Of a stretch of 64,000 nucleotides of DNA, positions 1 through 9,420 are shown piece by piece. A program made the position numbers and the translations under genes. Below the pieces are notes generated by a model. It saw only the letters and a list, made by a program, of their open reading frames with translations, was not told the DNA's origin and searched no databases. Source of the stretch: Siphonodentalium dalli (taxonomy: Eukaryota; Mollusca; Scaphopoda; Gadilida; Siphonodentaliidae); contig CP136067.1 of assembly GCA_032622095.1 (NCBI GenBank), positions 49,081,899-49,145,898 on the forward strand. Direction: 5' to 3'. The first letter of the stretch is position 1. The number at the start of each line of letters is the position of its first letter.

Positions 1-32
1 GAAACGTAAATCTCAAGCTGCTAACAGAAAAT

Positions 33-76
33 TGGGGTGGAAGGGTGGGAGGGTGGAAGGGTGGGAGGGTGGGAAA
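33..76 (+). repeat. G-rich GGGTGG minisatellite
   Basis: Short runs of GGG separated by T, TGG or A recur about seven times on the plus strand, so the tract could fold into a G-quadruplex. An open frame running through it (32-295) is a by-product of the repeat and is not called as a gene. Confidence 0.7.
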
Positions 77-227
77 ATTAAACTCTGTAATCAAACAAAT
101 TTGGGACGTATCTTTGCCCAAAAACTAAGCGTTTTCTTAATACAAGAACAAAATGGCGTAATCATTATACTGCGCATGTACGTAATATACGCCATCGGAA
201 CATGCGGAAAACCTCAATCTATTTTAA

Positions 228-721
228 AGGCACACCTAATTTTCCAACCCCAGATCACATTATATAAAATTTATGCCATATTATATACCATTTGAAAGAG
301 AAAGCTTCAAAATATTGTACAACTTATTCGATGTAATAAACTGTGAACATGTTGTTTTTGTTGAGAAACCGGCGTCTGTTCTGTGCTGGTTTCTACACAA
401 AGTATATTATTTTCAAAGGGAGGGGAATAGGTATATATATATAGAATAACTCTCTCTGTATATATCTAGATAGAGTTATTCCCCTTCCATTGAAAATAAA
501 CTTGTTTCAATTCTGTTGCATTATGGGAGCCATAACGGGGGGAATTAATTTTATGATTTCAGACATTTTCTATTACTCTATGGGCACCTTCTGAGACACA
601 GACGTTCCAAATGATGATGAATTATATATTTGAATCATATTTGATGGCATATATTGTTATTAAAACCGTATATCAAGGCACTAAAACAAAACAAACGATG
701 ACTCGATAATTAAGTGGGCCT
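228..721. mobile_element. TTAA-flanked MITE, family E1 (copy a)
   Basis: Terminal inverted repeats begin AGGCACACCTAATTTT on the left and AGGCCCACTTAATTAT on the right, read inward. Both ends are flanked by TTAA (224-227 and 722-725), the target duplication typical of piggyBac and Kolobok elements. The interior has no coding capacity. Two further copies (1522-3321 and 10496-12262) align along most of the interior, including the stretch near 340 reading GTGAACATGTTG. This is the only uninterrupted copy, so it serves as the empty-site reference for insertions in the others. Confidence 0.8.
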
Positions 722-725
722 TTAA

Positions 726-1149
726 TCGGTTACTTTGATCATAAAATTGATTATCTTTATAATTTTGATTTAAAAATGTCGATGTGCCCGTCCAGTCAAA
801 TTCGATAAAATTCTCATAAAGTAACACATATTTCCTTAAAAAATAGCTAGAATCATGCTGGACGGTCACATCGATATTTAAACAAAATCGATCATGTCTT
901 CAATGTGGGTTACATGTTTCAAACTTGTTTTGTTTATCATATTTTATGGACTAATAACTAAGTATGGATACTGCTGTCAACGCATTTGGTATTTTGAAAA
1001 ATAGTGTGTTGAAGCCATTTTCCACAAGCTTTAATAGTGTCATTTCCTCAAAAATCCAGATGTGACCCTTCTAAAAATAATATAACAAAATAAAACAAAA
1101 TGTTCTCGGACGCCTGTGTTTACGTTCGCCTGTTGGGTTACTAACGGGT
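726..1149. other. no recognised feature
   Basis: AT-rich sequence between the E1 element and the first 16-bp array. No open frame, RNA gene or repeat was recognised. Confidence 0.5.
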
Positions 1150-1220
1150 AGGGTTCTCTATTCCGAAGGTTCGCTATTCCGAAGGTTCGCTATTCCAAAG
1201 GTTCGCTATTCCGAAGGTTT
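1150..1220 (+). repeat. 16-bp minisatellite, left array
   Basis: About four copies of a 16-bp unit CCGAAGGTTCGCTATT. The same unit occurs in reverse orientation in a longer array at 3760-3984, so the two may be the repeat-built inverted ends of one foldback-type element enclosing the nested MITEs between them. Confidence 0.75.
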
Positions 1221-1570
1221 TCTTTTCTGGGTATATTTAACCAGAATTGAATAAATATTTGCACCCCCCCCCCACACGACTGTGACACGAGAAATGAAAA
1301 ATACTATTACGCTAGTATTCGCATATATTACATTTATTCACCCCATTCTAATTCCCAAATTGTCCCAGATGTTGGTTATTAATAGCAAGTATACAGTATA
1401 AGTTTATCGTTTATTATGGAAAGCTGAAAACACAATGACTGCATGACTGAAATATACTACATGTAAGAGATACAGTCTGTCCGAACTGGCAATCTATATT
1501 TGAAAGAAACATCAACATTAAAGGCCCACTTAATTTTCGAACCCCCAGATCACATTTTCAATTCTTCAAG

Positions 1571-2626
1571 GATTGTCCACTTATAAATGGACAATCGGTA
1601 CCTAAAATGGTCATTAATAAATGGACAATCCAACCACGCGTGGCACGCGAGCTTGGGATTGTCCACTAAATGAAGACATGTTTTGTTAATCCTGCATGAA
1701 GGGCAATAACTCTATCAATAATGTTAATTTGCTAAATAACGGTGATTTGTATGAGAAGAAGTGTTTTTGACGAACTAACGGAGAGATTTGAAGAAGAGTT
1801 TTTGACGAAATAACGGAAATATTCGAAGTGTTTTTAAAGAGCGTACCCCAAACCTCCCCCAAGCCAACCCACCCCACCCAAGGGAAGAATTTGACTTATA
1901 TTTCACAAAAGTTGAACTGTTGTGGTGTTGCAAATTTCTCATACAAATCTCAGTCATTTAAAGGTACTCAACCCGATAAAACTCCTCTCAATTACTATTT
2001 CAATGGCTTCGGGGGTCAAAAATATTTGATTCGAGTCGAGGAAGTCACCCATCAAAGCTCAGATTTGTTAGATATCGATTTTAGAAATCTATTATTTTTC
2101 ATTATCGGGAATTCTTTCTGGCCCAGAAGATAGTAAAAAATTCGTTATTATTACCCACTTGATTATAGAGTTATCCATCCTTGTCTGTTTGAATAGAATT
2201 TTGGCGTAAAATCTCGAGCATGTTACCAAATTGACGGCAGTTATAAGTACTCATCTCGAGAACATAAGAATTTTCAAAAATCAATATCTAATGACTCTGA
2301 GCTTTGTTTGATGGGTTCCTCGACTCGAATCGAATATTTTTTACCCCCAAAGCCAAAGAAATAGTAATATAGGACCCTCTGATCGGATTGTTGTTGTTGG
2401 AATCTGTTGAGATGGGGACCCTCTTTACGGGTTGAGTACCTTTAATAAAGGTACATTCTTTATAGAGTTATTACCCTTCATATTTAATATGAAGCTAACA
2501 TGCAGGATTATCGATATATGTCGTGATTTAGTGGACAATCGCAAGCTCGCGTGCCACGCGTGGTCGGATTGTCCATTTATTAATAACCATTTTAGGTACC
2601 GATTGTCCATTTATAAGTGGACAATC
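1571..2626. mobile_element. foldback MITE E2 nested in E1
   Basis: Inverted arms of about 155 bp (1571-1725 and 2470-2626) look roughly 90% identical. They start GATTGTCCACTTATAAATGG and carry the palindromic core CCACGCGTGG. The arms themselves contain short inverted GATTGTCC and GGACAATC motifs, so each can fold. No clear target duplication was found. The element sits inside E1 copy b and is itself split by E3. Confidence 0.75.
1962..2441. mobile_element. TTAA MITE E3 nested in E2
   Basis: Ends AGGTACTCAACCCG and CGGGTTGAGTACCT are perfect inverted repeats flanked by TTAA at 1958-1961 and 2442-2445. The subterminal regions are also inverted: the motif ATTCGAGTCGAGGAA appears near 2030 and its complement near 2320. 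Related copies are at 26393-26839 and, truncated, at 12263-12410. Confidence 0.85.
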
Positions 2627-3022
2627 TTATGCGCATTAGGTGCATTTATACAATATATGCTATATTATATACCATTTGAAATAGGAAGCTGTCTAATATT
2701 GTATTATCAAGTTATACGGTGTAATAAACTGTGAACATGTTGTTTTTGTTGAGTTGCCGATGTGTTTTTGTGCTTGTTTCATCTGATTTTGTTGCGCAAA
2801 GTGTATTATTTTCAATGGGGGGAATAACTCTATATTTTAAACCCTTCCATTGAAAATACATTTTTAGTTTGAATTCTGTTGCATTCTGGGGGCCATAACG
2901 GGGGGAATCTTCTTATGATTTCAACTGTTTTCTATTTCCCTATGGGCATCTTCTGAGACAGATGTTTCAAATGGTGATGGAATTAAATAAGTTTAATCAT
3001 ATTTTATGGCAATGATTGTTAT

Positions 3023-3251
3023 GAGGCCCCCCACCCCAGCCCCCATGGAATACGGAATACCACTTAACACAGAGGGTGGAATACCAGTTAACAGCCATAT
3101 GGAATACATAAAAAAGATATGAAAACTTCATTTTTTGGAAGGTCGGCGTACGAATACCAGTATTTTTGGAATACCGAATACCTCCCAACAGAGGGACGGA
3201 ATACGGCCGGGGCATGGAATACGGCGTACGAAAAAGAGGGGTGGGGGCCTC
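3023..3251. mobile_element. 229-bp TIR element with 6-bp target duplication
   Basis: Inserted in E1 copy b between two TGTTAT hexamers (3017-3022 and 3252-3257). The uninterrupted E1 copy at 228-721 has this hexamer once, which confirms the boundaries. The ends are GAGGCCCCCCACCCC and GGGGTGGGGGCCTC. The interior is built of GGAATAC-type motifs in both orientations. Superfamily not recognised. Confidence 0.8.
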
Positions 3252-3372
3252 TGTTATTGAAACCGTATATCAAGCCACTATAAAAGAAATATAATCAGTG
3301 ACTCGAAAATTAAGTGAGCCTTTACAGTATTTTGATACGCAGTATGTTATGGCGCTCCAGTCTCCATTCAGC

Positions 3373-3475
3373 GTTATAGCCTAGCTCACTGTTATAGCCT
3401 AGCTCACTGTTATAGCCTAGCTCACTGTTATAGCCTAGCTCACTGTTATAATCCACCTCACTGTTATAATCCACC
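3373..3475 (+). repeat. 18-bp tandem repeat
   Basis: Four exact units of GTTATAGCCTAGCTCACT are followed by two diverged units, GTTATAATCCACCTCACT and a partial one. Confidence 0.9.
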
Positions 3476-3759
3476 TTTAGTTGGCATATTCTTGCCTCTA
3501 AGATTATTGAGATATTACGTATTGCGTAATGACATTAAATCGTATGGAAACATAGCAATTATGTGGTCTGCGTGACGTGAATATATGTATTGAGAAATAA
3601 CGTCATACGTATTGACATTAAATCTCAAGGAAACCCGCGGGCGGAAAAAATCACATTTATTGTTTTAATGTTTTAAGTTATTTCCTTCCTATAAAGAGTC
3701 TTCGTGATAAAGAAACCGCTCAATACTTTAGAATATAGAATTAACCTTTTAAATAACAA

Positions 3760-3984
3760 AAACCTTCGGAATAGCAAACCTTCGGAATAGAGAACCTTCG
3801 GAATAGCGAACCTTCGGAATAGAGAACCTTCGGAATTGCGAACCTTCGGAATAGCGAACCTTCGGAATAGCGAACCTTCGGAATAGTGAACCTTCGGAAA
3901 TAGCGAACCTTCGGAAATAGCGAACCTTCGGAAATAGCGAACCTTCGGCAAACCTTCGGAAATAGCGAACCTTCGGAATAGAGA
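3760..3984 (-). repeat. 16-bp minisatellite, right array
   Basis: About fourteen units of CCTTCGGAATAGCGAA, the reverse complement of the array at 1150-1220. Sixteen is not a multiple of three and the units lack stops on the minus strand, which makes long spurious frames rich in SEGSLFRRFAIP. These are not proteins. Confidence 0.85.
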
Positions 3985-4013
3985 CATGTCCCCACTAATT
4001 AATAACTATAATA

Positions 4014-5690
4014 ATTTGCACATGTGCGGGGGGGGGGGGGGGGGGGGTGTCGGAAAAAAATTACAGGACACAAGGACCGGGTGGGTGGGTGTCCCCGAGC
4101 CCGGAATGCTGGTTTTTTCTGATGTCATGCAATTTTTTTCCAAAATCATTTCTAAGACAAATTACAGCTTCAAAATGAATTGAAACAATCGGATTCATAT
4201 AGTAGTGCATGCTATATATAGCCTTATACAAGTGAGGGGGCTCTATATATTTAATTTTTTGTCCACAATTTCTCCCTTGAAACCATGGGGTGGGTCTGGT
4301 TTTGGTCGGGGGAAAAATTGAAATGAAAAAAAATCCATTCTCATCTTTTCTCATAGTTTATCATGGCTTTTGTTTTACTTATTATACATAGAGGATATAC
4401 CTGTGTGTTTTGAGTGAATACCGGAAGTACCGGAGTGGTCACAGTGAGATACTGGAATCATCACTATTGGCCTTTACTGGAATCATCACTATTGGCCTTT
4501 AGGCCACGAGTGATGATTCCAGTATCTCACTGTGACAACGAATGAGGTAATTCCGGTATTCACTCAAAACACGAAGGTTTTCTTTTTATTATATGCGCTA
4601 TTTACTAAAATAGATCGAGGAATTAATTCAAAATCGAACTGATTCCGATTCACATCGGCAATACAATTTCTGCACAACAAACAGAGACCACGAGGTTCAA
4701 TAAAATACTGTCGATAACTCAGAATACACATGCATGCTTCAAATGTGCGTAATATATCAGATAACTTTATTTCAAATATACCAACTTACTTGCTTGTGTA
4801 CTATTAGCAATGTGGCCAGCTGTCAAAAAGCCGAAAAACCGTTGGCCTCATTTGTTTATATTAATGATAGCAGTCAATTAGATATTGAATAAACGATAAA
4901 TACAGTGACCACGTGGTCGAAGTACATGGTCGATGTCGATACATGACTACAGTGACTTAAGTCACATTATAACGTGTTGTTCACTGATTGGAGCATTAAA
5001 AGGCTCCAGATTCAATCTCAGAGCATCTAATTTTCAAAATTTCCCGGGGGAGGCCCCGACCCCCTCCCGTACTCCCCCCTCAGGCCTTCGGCATCTCCTG
5101 CTGGGATACTACTCGCCTCAACATTTTGTAGGAGAGCTACATGTACTCGCCTAGAATGATTGTAAGGGGAGCTCCTCATTGCTCACCAGTGATTTCCCAC
5201 ATGGAGAGGACTGGAACTGTTTATTTAATCAAATTGATGGTGTTTTTTACTTTACACATGCACATATTTTAACCTATTGCTAATAAGGGACACAACTATC
5301 CTGTTAAAGTGGGTATTTTACCTTTATAACCATAAATATTTGGGGTTTTAAAGGTTTTGTCACTGGTTTTGTTGGCATATTTTTGAGCCATGTGCTTTGT
5401 TTGTTAATTTTTTGTGGGTGTACTTGATCAGCGTTCTCTCAGTTCCGGTGCACAATGAGATCCTTACCCTGCCAACAACACATTATTTAGTAGAATTTAC
5501 AAGATTTTCATAAATTTTGGGGGTGGGAAAAACTTACGGTCCTCCCGGGTGGGTGTCCCAGACCTGGGTGGAAAAAACTTACGCTCCCGGGGTGGTGGGT
5601 CCCCAAAACTGAAAAACACAAAATTTCCACCTTGTATCCGTAATTTTTTCCCTGACCCCCCCCGACATGTGTGGAAATTATATCCCCACC
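4014..5690. repeat. inverted poly-G module pair
   Basis: A left module (4014-4075) has a run of 20 G (4028-4047) followed by TGTCGGAAAAAAATTACAGG. A matching module lies in reverse orientation near 5627-5690, reading CCGTAATTTTTTCCCTGACC then a C-tract and GACATGTG. They may be the ends of one 1.7 kb element or two independent copies. Between them lie the palindrome at 4405-4572 and a GC-rich dispersed repeat near 5040-5110. No gene is supported. Confidence 0.5.
4405..4572. repeat. 168-bp palindromic element
   Basis: Left arm GTGTTTTGAGTGAATACCGG and right arm CCGGTATTCACTCAAAACAC are perfect complements at the tips. The arms pair again through ACAGTGAGATACTGGAATCA. A 22-bp stretch reading CTGGAATCATCACTATTGGC is duplicated in tandem near the centre. 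Likely a foldback MITE. Confidence 0.85.
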
Positions 5691-5771
5691 TCCAATCGGT
5701 ATTCAGTTTTATATGTATGATGCATGCATGTCCTAGATATATTGTTTCCAATTTTAATGAGAGTGGATTAA

Positions 5772-6055
5772 AGGGGTACTGTATATATATGCAACAAATG
5801 AATGAATTTGAGCCGTGTATGAGTGCAAAATAAATTCATTTGCCATATGAACGATACCAAGAACATGGTCATTATAATGACTCCAGCCATAAATTAATGT
5901 TCAGTATAATTACCATGTTGTTTGCATCGTTTGAAGAGCGCATGAGTGTATTTTGCACTGATCTAGGGTTAAAATTCATTCATCTGTTGCATACATTCTG
6001 TTGAGCATAAAAGGAGATGTCCTATATATGGCCGGATTTAGTGTGCACTACCCCC
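5772..6055. mobile_element. TTAA-flanked palindromic MITE
   Basis: The left end AGGGGTACTGTA follows TTAA (5768-5771). The right end, CACTACCCCC, precedes TTAA (6056-6059). The interior folds back on itself, with TATGCAACAAATGAATGAAT near 5790 facing ATTCATTCATCTGTTGCATA near 5990. The left end matches the 592-bp element at 13584-14175, so they share a family. Confidence 0.65.
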
Positions 6056-6059
6056 TTAA

Positions 6060-6437
6060 ATTAACTTTTATTAACGCCCTTGGGTGTATACTATCCTAGA
6101 AATTCTAGACAGCTATGGTTCGCTGGGCATTTTAAATATAGATAATGGGTTTTTCCGGTTGTGACAATTCGCAGTAGGTCCCTATTTGTGGAGGTCTATT
6201 TGCGGAGGTCACCGAATTCGCGGAGTTCCCCTAAAATGGTCGAAATATGTTGATTTTAATCAGGGAACGGTGCGTATGTCAATTGATGCGTATTTTAAAT
6301 AAATAACGACATGATCATCATAATAGTGGTTTGTTCTATCAATCATATCATCATCATCATCATAATGCGGAACAAGTCTTGTGACTTTTCGTCCCAATAA
6401 CATTATTTGCAATGCTTGTTTACAAATATATGTATCG
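6060..6437. other. no gene; short ATC microsatellite
   Basis: Unique-looking AT-rich sequence with a short ATC microsatellite at about 6348-6363. Nothing else recognised. Confidence 0.5.
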
Positions 6438-7165
6438 TCATTCGATATTTACTTGCGAGTCACTTGAACATATTACTTGTCGTCGAACTAGTATTTTATA
6501 TAATAGAAGAATGAGTCTATGTATATTTTGAATTGATAGTGTTGGAGCCTCAACAGCGAAGTCTGGTAGAGAGTTCCAGCTATTTACCACCCTCTGCGTG
6601 AAGAAATATTTTCCTATGGCCTTGTTAACAATGGGCATCTGTAGCTTTTTTTTATTATTATGTCCGCTTGTTCTTCCTGATGAATGTCTTTCTAATAGAT
6701 CACAGGCATTGATATTGTAATGACCATTCAACAGTTTATACATGTATACCTCGATTAGATCTCCTCTAAATATTCGATATTTTAAAGACATCAGATTGAG
6801 TCTTATCATTCGGTCTCGGTAGCATAGAGTTTTGATTTGACAAACTATTTTCATTGCTTTTCTTTGTATTTCTCTAACACAATGCTTTTGACGTGTGTGA
6901 TGTGGGCTCCATGCAGAGTTACAGTATTCGATGATAGGTCTGACCATGTTTATGTAGATCTATTAGAAAGTGTCGACGTCGAAGTTCGTGAAAGTTCTGT
7001 TGACTATGCCGATGATTTGAGAAGCTTTATTGTTTTAGGATATTGTAGGAAGGCTAATCTGCATGGCCTTGTCAAATTGAGCTATAGCGATGGGATATCT
7101 CGCAGGACAACAAATTTTAGGTTTTCGTGTGGTGTGAATTCGCTGGATGTCTTATAGTTGCAGTA
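6438..7165 (-). pseudogene. non-LTR retrotransposon RT fragment
   Basis: On the minus strand, an uninterrupted stretch of 169 codons encodes the C-terminal end of a reverse transcriptase of the CR1/L2/Jockey kind. It opens with MVRPIIEYCNSAWSP, continues with IQRKAMKI, then RGDLIEVYMYKLLNG and finally FFTQRVVNSWNSLP, which is the usual order of conserved blocks after the RT catalytic core. Upstream (6948-7165) the same protein continues as GIVNRTFTNFDVDTF but is broken by two adjacent stops at 6960-6965, another near 7035 and at least one frameshift. The catalytic YxDD region and endonuclease are absent, so this is a 5'-truncated dead copy inside or just upstream of the ZP gene, antisense to it. 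The clade is inferred from motif style; a database search could move it within the Jockey/CR1 group. Confidence 0.85.
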
Positions 7166-7491
7166 TGTAACTATTATGACCGCGTTATATAGTTACTTTG
7201 GATGTTTAGGTATGAACAATGACTGATCCATGCATTCTTGGCGGGAACACAATGCCTCCGATTTTTTATCCGCATTTAGAAGCTTTCTGGTGTGGGTGAA
7301 TGAGAAACCTGCAGCAATAAGCCATTGTTTTTTTTAAAATAATTTGAAGGATTAGTTGTTTTAACGGAATTCTGAGGCGGTGCATTCATGTAACCAATAT
7401 ATTTTATATTATAATTTATATTTATGGCTAATAATATGATCTGGAGGGCGTTACCATTTCTGATTATTGTTTTCTTGTTTTAAATTTACAG
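7166..7491. other. no recognised feature
   Basis: AT-rich stretch leading into the splice acceptor of the first visible ZP exon. It holds a T-run pyrimidine tract just before the acceptor. No other feature seen. Confidence 0.5.
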
Positions 7492-7656
7492 GCGTTCACA
7501 GTTACCACGTCAATGTCTATGTACCACTCGCGATAGGTCTGGTTACGGATGAGCCTAAAATGATGGACTGCACATTTGCAAGGCTGGTTACCATAGATAC
7601 GAACACAACTTTTTATAACGATACTTGTGCAGAGGGCAGTTGTCTCAACATTACAG
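7492..7656 (+). CDS. ZP-domain protein, internal exon (first seen)
   Basis: Bounded by an acceptor (TTTAAATTTACAG, AG at 7490-7491) and a donor (ACAG|GTACTG at 7657). It encodes 54 whole codons beginning VHSYHVNVYVPLAIG and ending CAEGSCLNIT, with three cysteines and two NxT glycosylation sites (NTT, NIT). Both introns are phase 1, and the exon joins in frame to 22928-23120, giving NIT-G-PEPPPID. That match across 15 kb is the main support. By position it should be the end of ZP-N or the ZP-N to ZP-C linker of an extracellular, filament-forming protein, but the segment alone is not diagnostic. No start codon or signal peptide is visible, so at least one exon lies upstream. A skipped exon between this one and 22928 cannot be excluded. 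Confidence 0.6.
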
Positions 7657-7799
7657 GTACTGACATATAACTATATAGGGCAGCTAGATGCCATTCATAA
7701 AATAGCAGCAACACTGATACATATACGACTACAGTAATGCCCTAATCAACCAACTCCTTAACCACAGCAGATTTATGGGTAACTTTTCAGGGGTTACGT

Positions 7800-8106
7800 A
7801 GCGTTTTTCCGAAGACCCATAACTCCGAAGGTCAGATTCTCCGACGCCCCGATTCTCCGACGCCCCGATTCTCCGAAGTCCCATAACTCCGAAGTCCCGA
7901 TTCTCCGAAATCCCATAACTCCGAAGACCCATAACTCCGAAAGCCCATAACTCCGAAAGCCCATAACTCCGAAAGCCCATAACTCCGAAGGCCTATAACT
8001 CCGAAGGCCCATAACTCCGAACGCCCATAACTCCGAAGGTCTATAACTCTGAAGGGCCGATTCTCCGAAGGTCCGATTCTCCGAAGGTCCGATTCTCCGA
8101 AGATCA
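7800..8106 (-). repeat. 16-bp minisatellite, left arm of palindrome
   Basis: About nineteen units alternate between CCGAAGGCCCATAACT and CCGAAGGTCCGATTCT types. The reverse-oriented partner is at 8800-9085. Long open frames on the minus strand rich in FGVMGLRSYG are translation of this repeat. Confidence 0.9.
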
Positions 8107-8137
8107 TGTTTTATCGCTTATTAAATAGTGTACAGTC

Positions 8138-8413
8138 CAGTGGCGGGGTCAATGGGGCCCTAGGGAAGACCGCCCCCAAAAAACATGTCAAATGTCATGT
8201 AAACGTCAGGAAATCCCTCCTAGGCATTCAAATATTCACAGTGTTCCTGCCCAGGGGAGCCCCCGGACCAACGATTGGGGGCGACCCCTCCCATGTATGC
8301 GCTCCCCAAATCAGGCCTTCGTGATATGCTTTCGGCATATCATATGCATGATATATCCCCCACATATGCTAATTAATGTGCACCCCTAAATGGGAACCCT
8401 GGCTCCGCCACTG
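8138..8413 (+). mobile_element. CAGTGGCGG-type MITE, left arm
   Basis: Begins CAGTGGCGG and ends CCGCCACTG, termini common among hAT-related MITEs. The interior stretch ATGTCATGTAAACG is shared, in reverse, with the element at 8563-8754 in the other arm. Target duplication not clear. Confidence 0.6.
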
Positions 8414-8562
8414 GTGTGCACCGGGTATATTATAACGAAACGCTGCAAGAATGTCAGAGTAGCCTAACATGCACAGGGGCGACAAGTTCTTCCCGTTTAC
8501 CCCTGTACATTTTACTCTGGCATCTCATGGGCCAACGTAACGTTATAGTATCTGGTGTATAG

Positions 8563-8754
8563 TCAGTGGCGGGCCAGGATTCCCATTTAGGTGGGGGCAG
8601 TAGGAAAAGTTTGAATATTTTGATGCCCCATGAACGATTTCCTGGCGTTTACATGACATTGGACATGTTTTGGTTGGGGCCCATATTGTCTGAAATAGCA
8701 AGTAGAGGTTTAATGGGGGCAGTGGGAATTTTGGGACCCCTTGGCTTCGCCACT
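8563..8754 (-). mobile_element. CAGTGGCGG-type MITE, right arm
   Basis: Begins CAGTGGCGGG and ends CGCCACTG. It is the mirror partner of 8138-8413. The flanks GTGTACAGTCCAGTGGCG (near 8128) and CGCCACTGGACTGTACAC (near 8748) are perfect complements, so both copies sit at the same place in opposite arms. Confidence 0.6.
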
Positions 8755-8799
8755 GGACTGTACACTATTTAGTAAACGATAATACCCCGATTAAACAAA

Positions 8800-9085
8800 A
8801 TCTTCGGAGAATCGGACCTTCGGAAAATCAGACCTTCGGAGTTATGGGCCGTCGGAGAATCGGGCCTTCGGAGTTATAGGTCTTCGGAGAATCGGCCCTT
8901 CGGAGTTATAGGTCTTCGGAGTTATAGGTCTTCGGAGAATCGGCCCTTCGGAGTTATAGGTCTTCGGAGAATCGGCCCTTCGGAGTTATGGGCCGTCGGA
9001 GAATCGGGTCTTCGGAGTTGTGGGCCGTCGGAGAATCGGGTCTTCGGAGTTGTGGGCCTTCGTAGTAATGGGTCTTCGGAAAACC
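8800..9085 (+). repeat. 16-bp minisatellite, right arm of palindrome
   Basis: About eighteen units of CTTCGGAGTTATGGGC and CTTCGGAGAATCGGCC types, in the opposite orientation to 7800-8106. Confidence 0.9.
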
Positions 9086-9097
9086 GGTCTGACACCC

Positions 9098-9204
9098 TTT
9101 TCAGGATTTAGTCGGAAATATGGCTTGTTGCCATTCATCGGAATGCTCTCCCCGAGAGCTTTCCGATGAATGGCAACAAGCCATATTTCCGAAATCCTGA
9201 AAAG
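9098..9204. repeat. 107-bp near-perfect palindrome
   Basis: TTTTCAGGATTTAGTCGGAA pairs with TTCCGAAATCCTGAAAA across a short centre at CTCTCCCCGAGAG. The sequence ATGGCTTGTTGCCATTCATC lies in the arms. One arm recurs at 22820, 24495 and in every 6.4 kb unit. Confidence 0.9.
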
Positions 9205-9420
9205 TTACCCATAATTCTGCTGTGGTTAAGGAGTCGATTAATTAGGGCATTACTGTAGAATGCACTAATGTTAGCTGTTTATACTTGGGGGGGCTTGGGG
9301 CCCATCACAAGTTTGTTAAGTTTGTTGTGTCTTGTCAACAGAGGGTTGAGCCACGGGTGCTGAGCCCTCTCTTTGAAAGACCGATAACGAAACTACGAAC
9401 GCAACAAAATACTTTATTAA

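Larger units (their letters stand above)
1522..3321. mobile_element. TTAA MITE family E1 (copy b), interrupted
   Basis: The left end AGGCCCACTTAATTTTCG follows TTAA at 1518-1521. The right end is the reverse complement, GAAAATTAAGTGAGCCT, followed by TTAC, probably a decayed TTAA. It aligns with the 494-bp copy at 228-721 but is 1800 bp long because other elements have inserted: E2 (1571-2626), which itself contains E3 (1962-2441), and a 229-bp element at 3023-3251. No coding potential. Confidence 0.8.
7732..9255. mobile_element. 1.52 kb palindromic element with TA target
   Basis: Ends CAGTAATGCCCTAAT and ATTAGGGCATTACTG are inverted repeats flanked by TA (7730-7731, 9256-9257), as in Tc1/mariner-type MITEs. 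Inside, the structure is mirrored: terminal repeat of about 60 bp, a 16-bp tandem array, a CAGTGGCGG element, then a central hairpin near 8490 (TGTCAGAGTAGCC facing TTACTCTGGCA). The right arm has an extra 107-bp palindrome at 9098-9204. No coding capacity. Half copies of its right end lie just upstream of both later ZP exons. Confidence 0.8.

Noticed and set aside
3673-3995. Minus-strand frames rich in FRRFAIP
   Set aside because: Translation of the 16-bp minisatellite.
4933-5154. Frame with RASNFQNFPGEAPTPSRTP
   Set aside because: Matches a GC-rich dispersed repeat style, with no splice or domain support.
6837-7157. Plus-strand open frame that looked like an extracellular protein segment
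   Set aside because: It is antisense to the reverse transcriptase fragment, whose conserved motifs explain the sequence.
7729-8107. Minus-strand frames rich in SELWAFGVMG
   Set aside because: Translation of the 16-bp array in the palindromic element.
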